NCBI GenBank assembly: GCA_963819785.1
Contig: CAWFXW010000013.1
Span: 186,001 to 250,000 of the forward strand
Direction: 5' to 3'
Length of the DNA stretch: 64,000 nucleotides
Source: Palsa-504 sp963819785
Lineage (GTDB): Bacteria > Actinomycetota > Actinomycetes > Streptosporangiales > Streptosporangiaceae
The notes under the pieces are model-generated. The model did no database searches. It saw only the letters and a program-made list of their open reading frames with translations, and was not told the origin of the DNA. The position numbers and the translations under genes were made by a program. Positions 51,173-60,772 of this stretch are shown here, piece by piece. Each line of letters starts with the position of its first letter. Position 1 is the stretch's first letter.

Positions 51173-54100
51173 ACGACCGGTTCGCCGGCCGGACGGACCA
51201 GGCCGCGCGGGATACGTACGTGCCGCGGCCCAGAGCCGCGGACGTCAGCCGTACGCCGGTTTCGACCCGTACGCCGGCCGCACACTGGATCCTCGCCCGG
51301 ACACCGGCCGTTCGCGGGATGCCGATCGTGCGCCGGACCCTCGCGCGGACACCGGCCGTTACGCCGCACTCGCGCGAGGGCGCCGTCCCGCGGCCCGATC
51401 GAATCCGCGGGGCCTGGGACGCCGCCGGGGAACCGGCGCTGACGGCGCGGTCCGCGGCGGACATCCCGCAGGCCGGGGATCCGGTCGACGTGGCGACTGG
51501 GGACGTGCTGCTGTTCCAGGACGACGTGTCACTGCCCGGCGCGCTGCCGCTGGTCATCGGCCGGGCCTACCGGTCCTCGTGGCGGGCCGGCCGGTGGTTC
51601 GGGCCGTCGTGGGCGTCCAGCCTCGATCAGCGCCTGCAGATCGCGCCCGACCGGATCATCGGCGTGTTCGCCGACGGGCGGATCCTGTCCTGGCTGTGCC
51701 GCTCCGGCGAGGACGGGCCGGTGCCCGTGACCGGGCTGCCGGTGACCGGACCGCGATGGCGGCTGGATCCGGCCGGTGACGGCGGGTACACGGTCACCGA
51801 CCCGCAGGCCGGCCTGATGTGGCGGTTCGAGGGCCGGGGCGGCACGCTGCCTCTGGTCTGCCTGACCGGCCAGCGCGGCGACCAGATCCGGTTCGCCCAC
51901 ACTGACCAGGGCGAACCGGCCTGGATCACGCACTCCGGCGGGTACCGCGTCCGCGTCGTCATGTCCGGCGGGCGGGTCGCCGAGCTCCGGCTGGTCACCC
52001 CGGCGGGGGAGGAGACGCTGGCCGGGTACCGGTACGACCCGGCCGGGAACCTGGCCGGGATCGCTCAACGGCTCGGGCCGGGCGCTGCGGCTCAGCTACG
52101 ACGCAGACGGCCGGCTCACCGGCTGGCGGGACCGCAACGGGATCTCCTACCGCTACTCCTACGACGAGCAGGGCAGGTGCGTGGCGGGCACCGGGCCGGG
52201 CGGGGTCATGTCGGGCCGGTTCGCCTACGGCGACCGGGTGACCTGGTGGACCGACGCGACCGGGGCGGTGACCATCTACCAGCTCGACGCGTCGTCCCGG
52301 GTGACCGCGGTGACCGATCCGCTTGGCCACGTGACCCACATCTGGTACGACGAGTACGGCCGCCTCACCGCGCGCGCCGATCCGCTCGGCCGGCTGACCC
52401 GCTACGGCTACGACGAACGCGGCAACCTCACCTGCGTCACCCAGCCGGACGGCAGCCAGGCCCGCGCCCGCTACGATGCGGGAAACCTGCTGATCGGGCT
52501 GGAAGACCCGGACGGGGCCAGCTGGCGGCAGGAACACGACGCCCGCGGCAACCTGACGCGGCAGATCGCGCCGGACCAGTCCATTACGTCCTATGCCTAC
52601 GACCAGAGCGGTCACCTGGCCTCGGTCACCGGCCCGCTCGGGGCGGTCACCGCGGTCGAATGCAACCTGGCGGGCCTCCCGGTGGTGGTGACCGGCCCCG
52701 AGGGCGGCCGCACCCGCTACGCGCGGGACGCGGCCGGCCGGGTGACCGCGGTCACCGGGCCCGACGGCGGGGTCACCTCGCTGAGCTGGACGGCCGGTGG
52801 TCAGCTGGCGGGCCTGGTATTCCCGGACGGCGGCAGCGAACGGCGCGAGTACGACGCCGAGGGCAACCTGATCCGGTCCCTGAGCCCGTCCGGCGAGCAG
52901 ACCGGGTACGAGTACGGGCCGTTCGACCGGCTGGCCGCGGTGACCGGGCCCGACGGCGTGCGGACCGAGTTCGGCTATGATCTCGCGCTGCGGCTGACCA
53001 CGGTCACCCGCGGCGGCCTGACCTGGCGGTACGACTACGATGCGGCCGGCCGGATGGTGGCCGAGACCGACTTCAACGGCGCCGTCACCAGGTACGCCTA
53101 TGATCCGGCCGGGCAGCTGACCGGCCGGATCAACGCCGCCGGCCAACAGGTCAGTTACGCCTACGACGAACTCGGCCGGCTAGTCCGCCGTATCGCCGAC
53201 GAGGTGGCAAGCACCTTCGGCTACGACGCCGCCGGTCGGCTGGTGCACGCCGCCAACCCCGACGCCGAGCTCCGCCTCACCCGCGACCCGTTCGGCCGGG
53301 TCACCGCTGAGACCTGCAACGACCGCACCGTGCTGTCCTCCTACGATCCGGCCGGACGCCGCACCCGCCGCGTCACCCCAGGCGGCGCGCGAGAGCGGTG
53401 GACCTACGACGCCGCCGGGCGGCCGGTGCGGCTCGAGACCGGCGGGCGCGTGATCGGGTTCGGCTACGACGAGGCAGGCCGGGAAACCCGCCGCGACCTG
53501 CCCGGCGGCCTGGCCCTGACCCAGTCCTGGGACACCGCCGGACAGCTCACCCGCCAGCTCCTGACCGCCACCCCGCAAGCCCCGGACCGCGCCGCCGCGC
53601 CGGGGATCAGCGGACCGGTACTGGCCCGCCGTGCCTATGCCTACCGACCCGACGGGTGCCTCACCGGCGTCGATGACCTGCTGTCCGGCGTGCGCCAGTT
53701 CACCCTCGATGACGGCGGCCGGATCACCGAGGTGACCGGCGCCCGGTGGGCCGAACGCTACCGGTACGACCAGGCGGGCAACCTCGCCTCGGCCCGGTGG
53801 AGCGCACCGCCCCCGGCAGTGGCCGACGGCTGGCTGTCAGCCGACCTGCAGGGCCCGCGCGAACGCTCCGGCACGCTCATCACCAGCGCCGGAACCGTCC
53901 GTTACCGGCACGACCGGCAAGGCCGCGTCATCAGTCGGCAGCGCTCGCGGACCTCAGGCCCGCCCGCCACCTGGTCCTACCGGTGGGACGCCGACGACCG
54001 GCTGACCGACGTCACCACCCCGGACGGCAGCACCTGGCGCTACCGCTACGACCCCCTGGGCCGCCGCATCGCCAAGCAGCGTTTCGACCCCTCCGGCGCC

Positions 54101-54634
54101 GCCGCCGAGGAGACCACGTTCACCTGGGACGGCGCCGTCCTGGCCGAGGAATCCGCCAGCACGCCCGGACTCGGTGGTCGCCGCGTGACTTGGGACTACC
54201 GGCCCGGCACGTTCACCGCGCTCACCCAGTCCGAGCATGTGTCGGCCCGCGAGGCGCCGCAGGACGTCATCGACGAGCGGTTTTACGCCATCATCGCCGA
54301 CCAGGTGGGCATGCCCACCGAGTTGATCGCGGCGGACGGCACTGTCGCCGGCTACCAGCAGCACACCCTGTGGGGCGGCACTCTGTGGCGCCCCGGCGGC
54401 GCCGCCACCCAGCTACGGTTCCCCGGCCAGTACCACGACCCCGAGACCGGCCTGCACTACAACCAGCAGCGCTACTACGACCCCGTGACCGGCAGCTACC
54501 TCACCCCAGACCCCCTAGGCCTAGCCCCCGCCCCGAATCCGCACGCCTACGTCCCCAACCCCCTACTCCAGACCGACCCCCTCGGCCTCATGTCCTGCAC
54601 CCCCAAAGCCGAGGCTGCGGCTGCGTTCCCGTGA
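51169..54634 (+). CDS. YD-repeat/Rhs protein, one frame break, no toxin tip
   Basis: About 1,155 codons. The start has RTP-type repeats (residues 20-65), then DUF6531 (AGDPVDVATGDVLLFQDDVSLPG, VIGRAYRSSW). From 52020 there are over 25 YD repeats (YDPAGNLAG, YDEYGRLTARADPLGRLTRYGYDERGNLT and so on). One extra base near 52068 switches frame; the main second part is 52080-54634. The Rhs core end is intact (YHDPETGLHYNQQRYYDPVTG, YLTPDPLGLA), but only MSCTPKAEAAAAFP follows the final DPLGL, so the usual C-terminal toxin is missing. Confidence 0.88.
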
Positions 54635-55601
54635 GGCCTTGCGCGTGTCGGGCGATGGATGTCATCTTCAGAACATGAAGCCATGGTGAGACTGGAATGG
54701 TGCAAGAAGGAGGCGGCGGCACCACGTACGTCGCGTGATCCAGCCGACTCCACGGCGTAAGCCGATCGCAGCCCTGGCGGAGACGATCCCGACATGAACT
54801 CGTCGTTGCGGATGTCGGTAGATCCGTGCTGCCGGCGGATCGGCTACAGGCGACGCGTGGAGTACCGGATACCCCTACCACTGCCGTTGCTGGCGGCTGA
54901 CCAGCGAGCGATTCAGCGAGCTATTCCCGCGAGCCGTCAAGAATCCCGTGGCACATGAGGGAACATTGATTCGCCGAGTGACAGCCGAGCGGGAGCACCT
55001 TCGTCAGCTTGCCGCGTCGGCCATGATCTGGGCCAGGAGCGCGCACATGGGCGACGTCGCACGAGATCAGAGGACCGGAGAAATAGCTTCCGTGATCGGC
55101 TCGCGATGCCACGGAGACCCCGCGTTGAACGATTCCTGGTAAGCATCCCCATCTAGCTAGATCAGCGAAAAGACCCGATCCGGGTCGCCATCCCGTGCAC
55201 CGGAACATGGCCGCCCCTCGTGTCACGTATACGCGGCTGTCCGAGCCCCAGTTGCCGCATCCTTCGGGCCGGTGGTCCACAGCCCTTGATAGACAGGTTG
55301 TGGCCCAGGTACCCGTTGCGGACGCACCACCTTTCGGAGATCGGCACCCGTCCGGAAGCGCCATCAGGTTGCCGAACCACGGGCTTAGAGCGCGGGGAAC
55401 CGGCTCGCTCATCATTGTGGGTCGTTTTGGTTGCTATAGCGACCGTAACGACCCACAATAACGTTGATGTCCGAAATGTCTCAATTAAAGGTTGCGGCAT
55501 AACGGGCAGCCAGCGTCAGCAGACGGGAGGCGCGGGTCATACGCCGTAGGCGCCGCCTCGTCGGCGGCGCCCGGTGGCAGAAACCGATCCCGGCCGACGC
55601 G
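54635..55601. other. 967-base gene-poor stretch after the Rhs gene
   Basis: Open frames on both strands here have poor codon bias, many rare codons and no family resemblance; a 164-codon minus frame at 54921-55415 is not convincing. A 46-base near-palindrome lies at 55414-55459. Short fragments encoding SIKGCG appear on the minus strand near 55290 and on the plus strand near 55490. It may be the eroded toxin/immunity end of the Rhs locus. Confidence 0.5.
55414..55459. repeat. 46-base near-perfect palindrome
   Basis: The arms are ATTGTGGGTCGTT at the outside and GCTA/TAGC at the centre, 20 of 23 pairs matching with no loop. It lies in non-coding DNA. It could be a cruciform-forming element, a transposon or recombination site, or an operator pair. 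Confidence 0.85.
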
Positions 55602-56126
55602 ATGACCCGGAAGCCGGGCACAGCCCCGACGGCGTGCACAGCAGGACTGGCGGGCGGGCACATACTGGAGAGCGTGGTTGGCCCGGTGCGGTTCGTGGTG
55701 CAGTTGCATGACGCGACGACGCTGCACTTTGACTTTCGCTTGCAGTCGGGTGAGGTACTGCGGTCGTGGGCGGTGCCCAAGGGGCCGTCGCTCGATCCGG
55801 GCGTCCGGCGGCTGGCGGTGCCGGTCGAGGATCATTCCCTGGCAGCCGGGGAGTTCGAGGGCGTTCACGAGGGGCAGCGGCGCGGCACTGGCGCGGTGAT
55901 CATCTGGGACGAGGGGACCGCCGACCTCGTTCGTGACGAGCCGGGCCACCTCTCCTTTGTCTTGCACGGCCGCAAGCTGTCGGGAGGCTTCGCGCTGACG
56001 CGAACCGGTCCGAAGCGCTGGATCCTGATCAAAGTCCGGGACGAGGCCGCCCGTCCGGGTTCGGAACGTCGTCGCCGAACAGCCGTCCAGCGTCCGCAGC
56101 GGGAAGACCTGGAATCAATTGCGTGA
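55602..56126 (+). CDS. Stand-alone LigD-type 3'-phosphoesterase domain
   Basis: Up to 174 residues from ATG 55602; an in-frame GTG at 55674 just before the domain is the other possible start. The DNA-repair phosphoesterase domain is complete: FVVQLHDATTLHFDFRL holds His36, His42 and Asp44 (metal ligands), RSWAVPKGPSLDP, VPVEDHSL with His78, GEFEGVHEG, GAVIIWDEGT, and LSFVLHGRKLSGGFALTR then WILIK. In NHEJ it trims 3' phosphates and ribonucleotides. No ligase, polymerase or Ku gene is nearby. Confidence 0.88.
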   Translation: MTRKPGTAPTACTAGLAGGHILESVVGPVRFVVQLHDATTLHFDFRLQSGEVLRSWAVPKGPSLDPGVRRLAVPVEDHSLAAGEFEGVHEGQRRGTGAVIIWDEGTADLVRDEPGHLSFVLHGRKLSGGFALTRTGPKRWILIKVRDEAARPGSERRRRTAVQRPQREDLESIA

Positions 56127-56831
56127 CGGAGAGCAAATCACTCGGCGGTTAGGATTCTCCGGACGCCACCGATACCGTGACTCTCGGTAGTTTACCTGTA
56201 GAGTGCCCGGAATATCGGTAATGACCGGTGATATCTTGGGAAGAACGCGCTGACCGAAAGCTGTCGTATGGGCATAGACCGGTCCGGCGGGGCGATGGCG
56301 GGCTCGCGAACTGACTACCAGTAGCGAGCAATCGTTCTCATTTAGCGATAGGCCGTGAATAGAGCCTGGAATGCACGTGCATTCCAGGCGATGGGCCCCA
56401 AGCCGACGGCGACGGAAACACTGGCCCGGCCTTGGCGCACGTCTGCCATAGTAGCCTGCGGCCGCCATGTCGATGCGGCGCTGGCCACGGTCGGGCCGTA
56501 TGTACGACTAACGCACGAGTAATGAGTCGGTGTCCGGATCGGGGCGGGATGGCTGGCCGGGCGGGTAACGTGGTGATCGGGTCGTGCGCTCCACCTGGTT
56601 ACAGGCGTGACAGGAATGCTGTCGACCGGCGTGCGAGTCGTGTAGCTCGGCCTGGGTCTCTCGGCTTGAGGTATGCGCCCGCATACCGATGGTTACTTCG
56701 GCCTATCGCTCGAACCCGCCAAGATGATGGGGGCGGAGACAAGCATTCTCAACATGCGACCCCCGGGGTGTGCTTATCACCGGTCTATCGTCTAATCTAG
56801 TGCACAATTCGACGAGAGAAACGGAGCACAC
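56127..56831. other. 705-base gap before lsr2
   Basis: AT-richer than the flanks. No open frame has a coding signature. It holds a perfect 26-base palindrome at 56364-56389 and, near its end, a promoter-like TAATCT at about 56794 that could serve lsr2. Otherwise I see nothing identifiable. Confidence 0.5.
56364..56389. repeat. Perfect 26-base palindrome
   Basis: GCCTGGAATGCAC is followed directly by its reverse complement, 13 of 13 pairs, with no loop. It stands alone in non-coding DNA about 440 bases before lsr2. Regulator binding site or recombination scar. Confidence 0.9.
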
Positions 56832-57170
56832 GTGGCCCAGAAGATACAGACACTGTTCATCGATGACATCGATGGCAGTGAGGCTGAGGGCACCGTCCGC
56901 TTTGCGCTGGATGGTGCAGAGTACGAGATCGACCTGAACGCAAAGCATGCAGATGCGCTGCGGAAGTCATTGGCCAAGTACATTGACGCCGCGCGGCGGA
57001 GCGCGGGTGCGGCCAGGCGGCCGGCCCGGAGCGGACGCCGGGCGTCGGCTACCGGGGTTAACACCACCGAAGTCCGGGAGTGGGCGAAGGCGCAAGGGAT
57101 CGAGGTCAAGGATCGCGGGCGCGTGCCCGCCGAATTGGTGGTCAGGTTCCGCGCGGCGACAGGTAGCTAG
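56832..57170 (+). CDS. lsr2: Lsr2 nucleoid-associated protein
   Basis: A 112-residue protein from GTG 56832, with GGAG eight bases upstream. N-terminal dimerisation domain: QKIQTLFIDDIDGSEAEGTVRFALDGAEYEIDLN, then a helix ALRKSLAKYIDAARR. A basic linker (RRPARSGRR) leads to the DNA-binding domain TTEVREWAKAQGIEVKDRGRVPAELVVRF, where RGRVP is the AT-hook-like minor-groove motif. Lsr2 silences AT-rich and acquired DNA in actinobacteria. It sits next to the gene-poor, AT-richer stretch. Confidence 0.96.
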   Translation: MAQKIQTLFIDDIDGSEAEGTVRFALDGAEYEIDLNAKHADALRKSLAKYIDAARRSAGAARRPARSGRRASATGVNTTEVREWAKAQGIEVKDRGRVPAELVVRFRAATGS

Positions 57171-57289
57171 TCTTGGCCGGGGCTTTGCTGGCGGCTAATC
57201 GGATACCGGCCCGTGTGCGCCCTACGTTCGGCGAGTCCGCCAAGACCTTAACTTCGCACCGCTACAGCACTGCGGAGCCTTTCGAGGAT

Positions 57290-57330
57290 GCTGTGCCCTT
57301 CCGCGTCATCAGATCGCGGAAGGGCACAGC
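57290..57330. terminator. Strong hairpin downstream of lsr2
   Basis: A perfect 16-base-pair stem (GCTGTGCCCTTCCGCG at 57290-57305, complement at 57315-57330) with a nine-base loop. It lies between the lsr2 stop and the convergent hydrolase stop (57395) and probably terminates both, although there is no T run. Confidence 0.65.
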
Positions 57331-57394
57331 CGTTCCTGGGCTCCAGAAGGCGAGAACGAGAACGACGGCTCTGGGCGGCAGGCGCGGACAACCG

Positions 57395-58195
57395 CTATCG
57401 GCGTTCACCGGACTCGGTACCGGCCAGCACCGAGAAGACGGCCGGCCACGCGCGGCTTTGCGGATCGATGAGGTCGAAGTGATCGGCGCCCGGGATTTCC
57501 ACGAGGCGATCCGCGGCGAACAGTTGGCTCATTCGGACCGGGACCGTGTCATCGTCGGCGCCGTGGACGAGGGTGACGGGAATGGGCGGCGTGGGCAACG
57601 CCGCGGGATCGGCGACGGCATACCGTTCCGGAACATCGCCGGGTCCGCCGCCCATCAGCAGGTGCACCGCGCCGGCACCGAGATTCCATTCCGCGCACAA
57701 GCGCAGTGAACTGCACCCCGCCAGCGCTACGACATGGGTGGCCGGGCTGGGAACCAGCGACCCGCGCCAGGGCGATCCGGCGGGCAGCCCGGGCCGGGCC
57801 GCGGCCCAGAGCACCAGGTGCCCACCCGCGGAGTGACCCGCCCAGGTGACCCGGCCGGTGTCCGCGCCGTGCGGCGCGGCGATCGCGCCGACCTGGTCCA
57901 GGGCCGCGGCGATATCGCTGAACGTTCCCGTCCAACCCTCCTCGGCCATCCCGGCGCGGCGGTACTCGGGCACCGCGACCACGTAGCCAGCCGCCGCGAG
58001 GGCGCTGGCCATCGGGCCAAGGTGCTGCCGGTCGTAGGCGGGCCGCCAGAACCCGCCGTGGACAAGCACCATCAGCGGCGCCCTGGCTTCAAGGGGCCCG
58101 GCCGGAAACCTGAGGTCGATCACCTGCTCGGGCAGCGCGCCGTATGGAACAGTCAGGTCGGGCGCCGGGGCGGGCCGGTTCAGGATGCTGGTCAC
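57395..58195 (-). CDS. Alpha/beta hydrolase, kynurenine formamidase/esterase-like
   Basis: A 266-residue protein from GTG 58195, overlapping the upstream acyl-CoA dehydrogenase stop. LMVLVHGGFWR (HGG oxyanion motif, 46-48), YVVAVPEYRRAG, Ser122 in AGHSAGGHL, VTLVHGADDDTVP (Asp) and PGADHFDLIDP (His) complete the triad. The HGGxW form is that of the arylformamidase/HSL-like branch. Cytoplasmic. Coupled translation with the dehydrogenase suggests a shared catabolic job. Confidence 0.88.
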   Translation of the reverse strand: MTSILNRPAPAPDLTVPYGALPEQVIDLRFPAGPLEARAPLMVLVHGGFWRPAYDRQHLGPMASALAAAGYVVAVPEYRRAGMAEEGWTGTFSDIAAALDQVGAIAAPHGADTGRVTWAGHSAGGHLVLWAAARPGLPAGSPWRGSLVPSPATHVVALAGCSSLRLCAEWNLGAGAVHLLMGGGPGDVPERYAVADPAALPTPPIPVTLVHGADDDTVPVRMSQLFAADRLVEIPGADHFDLIDPQSRAWPAVFSVLAGTESGERR

Positions 58196-59826
58196 CGCGG
58201 GAGCTGAGGCGTGGCCCGGCTGACGATGGCGGCCGTGTCAGTACCCGAGGGCAGCGTCCCGTAAGCGCGGCCCCACGACGTGCCTTCGAGACGGGACGCG
58301 ACGAACGCGTCCGCCACGGCCGGATCCCCGTGCCGGACCAGCAGTGCTCCCTGAAGGACCAGCGCAATGGTCTCGGCCAGATAGCGGGCTCGCTCCTCGG
58401 CGGGGTCGCTGACCTCTTTGCGCAGCCGGGCGATCGCCTGATCCAGGCGGTGATCGGCCCCGGCGGCGAGGTCGAGTTCGGCGAAGAACGCCTCGGCCGT
58501 CTCGGGCTGCCTGGTCAGCGCGCGCAGCGCGTCGAGCGCGGCTACGTTACCCGAGCCCTCCCAGATCGAGGCCAGCGGCGCCTCTCGGTACAGGCGCGGC
58601 ATCCCTGACTCCTCCACGTACCCGTTTCCGCCTAGGCATTCGAGCGCCTCGGCGGCGTGCGCCGGCGCGCGCTTGCAGACCCAGTACTTCGTGGCGGCTA
58701 GTGCCAGCCGCCGGAACGCCGCCTCCTGCTTGTCACCCCTGGCCGCGCGGTCGGTCGCCCCGGCTAGCCGGAACGCCGCCATCGTGGTGGCCTCCGATTC
58801 GATAGCCAGGTCGGCCAGGACGTTCGCCATCAGCGGCTGATCCGCCAGCGCGCGGCCGAACGCCGTCCGGTGCGCGGTGTGATGCGCCGCGAGCGTGATA
58901 CCGGTCCGCATTCCGGTCGCGGTGCCGAGCACGCAGTCCAGCCGGGTCACGTTCACCATCTCGATGATGGTGCGGACACCGCGGCCTTCCTCGCCGACCG
59001 GCCACGCGACCGCCTCGTCGTACTCAACCTCGGCCGACGCGTTCGACCGGTTGCCGAGCTTGTCCTTCAGCCGCTGCAGGCGCATCCCGTTCCGGCCGCC
59101 GTCGGGCAGCACCCGGGGGAGCAGGAAGCACGACAGCCCGCCAGGAGCCTGGGCCAGAACCATGAACAGGTCGCCCATGGGGGCCGAGGTGAACCACTTG
59201 TGCCCGGTCAGCATGTACGACCCGTCCCCGGCCGGAACGGCCCGGGTGGTGTTGGCCCGGACGTCCGAGCCGCCCTGCTTCTCGGTCATCGACATGCCCG
59301 CCAGCAGGCCCCGCTTGCTGCCCGGCGGACGCAGGCCGAAGTCGTACTCCCGGGCCGCCAGGAGGGGTTCGAATCGCGAGGCAAGGTCTGGCGCGTGCCG
59401 GAGCGCGGGCACGATGGCGTAGGTCATCGAGATCGGGCAGCAGTGCCCGGCATCGGCGGCGCCCCAGACGTAAAAGCCCGCGGCCCGCGCTACGTGGGCG
59501 CCGGGCCGCGGATCGCGCCACGGCGTGGCGTGCAGGCCATGTTCGACCGCGACCGTCATCAGCGAATGCCAGGCCGGGTGGAACTCCACCTCGTCGATCC
59601 GGTCGCCGAACCGGTCATGGGACCGCAGCACCGGCGGATGCTCGTTGGCCTGGCGGCCCTGCTCCTGCGCCTGGACCGAGCCGGCCAGCACGCCGAGCGC
59701 GCGGACGGACTCTGCGGCCCAGCCCGCGCCCTCGCGGCGCAGCGCGTCGAGCATCGCGGGGTCCGCGGCGACGTCATATCCGGCCAGCGCCGGCGGCTGG
59801 TTGAACACCTCGTGGGTCGATGTCAT
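58192..59826 (-). CDS. Acyl-CoA dehydrogenase family protein (AidB-like)
   Basis: A 544-residue protein, ATG 59826 chosen for the GGAGG site eight bases upstream. FNQPPALAGYDVAADPAML is the AidB-type start; AGMSMTEKQGGSDVRANTTRA is the FAD/substrate loop; LTGHKWFTSAPMGDLFMVLAQA, LGTATGMRTGITLAAHHTAHRTAFG and ALECLGGNGYVEESGMPRLYREAPL (catalytic region) follow. It matches the AidB/isovaleryl-like group linked to alkylation protection or to unknown acyl-CoA oxidation. First gene of a two-gene unit with the hydrolase. Confidence 0.92.
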   Translation of the reverse strand: MTSTHEVFNQPPALAGYDVAADPAMLDALRREGAGWAAESVRALGVLAGSVQAQEQGRQANEHPPVLRSHDRFGDRIDEVEFHPAWHSLMTVAVEHGLHATPWRDPRPGAHVARAAGFYVWGAADAGHCCPISMTYAIVPALRHAPDLASRFEPLLAAREYDFGLRPPGSKRGLLAGMSMTEKQGGSDVRANTTRAVPAGDGSYMLTGHKWFTSAPMGDLFMVLAQAPGGLSCFLLPRVLPDGGRNGMRLQRLKDKLGNRSNASAEVEYDEAVAWPVGEEGRGVRTIIEMVNVTRLDCVLGTATGMRTGITLAAHHTAHRTAFGRALADQPLMANVLADLAIESEATTMAAFRLAGATDRAARGDKQEAAFRRLALAATKYWVCKRAPAHAAEALECLGGNGYVEESGMPRLYREAPLASIWEGSGNVAALDALRALTRQPETAEAFFAELDLAAGADHRLDQAIARLRKEVSDPAEERARYLAETIALVLQGALLVRHGDPAVADAFVASRLEGTSWGRAYGTLPSGTDTAAIVSRATPQLPR

Positions 59827-59863
59827 CGGCGGGGCCTCCAAAACTAGGGCCTATTCAGTATCT

Positions 59864-60715
59864 CTACGCTCGCGGACCCATCGCCGCCACCACCAGGGTT
59901 ACGGTGGCCGCGGTCTCGACGAGCGCGCCGAGCACGTCGCCGGTGATGCCGCCCAGTCGGCGTACCGCGTGCCACTGCAGGCCGAACGCCGCCGCCAGGC
60001 CCGCCACGACCGCGAGCGGCAGCGAGACCGCGGTGACCGCCGGGACCGCCACAGCGGCCGGGACCGCCACAGCGGCCGGGACCGCCACAGCGGCCGGGAC
60101 CAACGGGACCATCACAGCGGCCGCGACCGCCCCGGCCAGCACCACCAGCGTGAGCCCGGCCGCCACAGTGGGGCGGACCGTCCCGGCCACCATCGCGCCC
60201 AGACCCTCCGGCCGGGCGGCGGGCACTCCCCGGCGGCAGGCCCAGGCGAGGGCCAGCCTGCTGGTGATCACCGCGACAATCAGCGCCGCTGGTCCCCGGC
60301 CGCCCCCGGCGGCCTCGGCGTGGGCGAGCGCCCCGACCTGGATCACCAGGGTCAGTACGAGCGTCACGATGCCGAACGGCCCGATGTCCGAGCGGCGCAT
60401 GATGTCCAGCGCGGCGGCCGCCGGCTTGCCGCTGCCCAGGCCGTCGGCCAGGTCGGCTAGGCCGTCCAGATGCAGGCCCCGGGTCGTGAGCGCGAGCGCG
60501 GCGACCGCCAGGCCCGCCGCGGTCAGCGGGGCGGCGCCGAGCAGGCGATCGGCCGTCACCAGCACCGCCGCCGCCACGCCGCCGAGCAGCAGCCCCACCG
60601 CGGGCGCCCACGCCATGGCGGCGGCCACCGCGGCCCGCGGGGGCTCGCTCGCGGGGCCGCGCAGCGGGAACACGGTCAGCAGCGTCACGGACAGCCTCAG
60701 CCCGTTCCACCTCAT
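59864..60715 (-). CDS. cobS: Adenosylcobinamide-GDP ribazoletransferase (cobalamin synthase)
   Basis: A 283-residue polytopic enzyme that joins adenosylcobinamide-GDP and alpha-ribazole, the last step of vitamin B12 assembly. LSVTLLTVFPLRG, LHLDGLADLADGLG (metal/active-site motif) and IMRRSDIGPFG are family signatures, and RLGGITGDVLGAL occurs near the end. Seven or so helices. An 18-base repeat (60040-60100) expands one helix with copies of AAVAVP, a feature I do not expect in the family. Other cob genes are not in the window. Confidence 0.93.
   Translation of the reverse strand: MRWNGLRLSVTLLTVFPLRGPASEPPRAAVAAAMAWAPAVGLLLGGVAAAVLVTADRLLGAAPLTAAGLAVAALALTTRGLHLDGLADLADGLGSGKPAAAALDIMRRSDIGPFGIVTLVLTLVIQVGALAHAEAAGGGRGPAALIVAVITSRLALAWACRRGVPAARPEGLGAMVAGTVRPTVAAGLTLVVLAGAVAAAVMVPLVPAAVAVPAAVAVPAAVAVPAVTAVSLPLAVVAGLAAAFGLQWHAVRRLGGITGDVLGALVETAATVTLVVAAMGPRA
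60040..60100. repeat. 18-base minisatellite inside cobS
   Basis: Three exact copies of CCGGGACCGCCACAGCGG (60040-60057, 60058-60075, 60076-60093) and a partial fourth. In the cobS frame each unit adds six residues (AAVAVP), so copy-number change keeps the frame. Confidence 0.9.
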
Positions 60716-60772
60716 GGCGTAGGAGCCTATCGGCCGGCCGTCAAAAGACGTACTATCTCAAGAAGGCAGCAA

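Noticed and set aside
54921..55415. 164-codon minus-strand frame in the gap after Rhs
   Set aside because: Poor codon bias, no ribosome site, no recognisable fold; kept only as a gap note.
55280..55510. Repeated SIKGCG-coding fragments considered as a CRISPR or IS end pair
   Set aside because: The two copies are short, diverged and unevenly placed around the palindrome; no transposase remains.
59360..59390. T-loop-like GGTTCGAATC, suggesting a tRNA
   Set aside because: It lies inside the acyl-CoA dehydrogenase coding sequence and no cloverleaf can be drawn around it.
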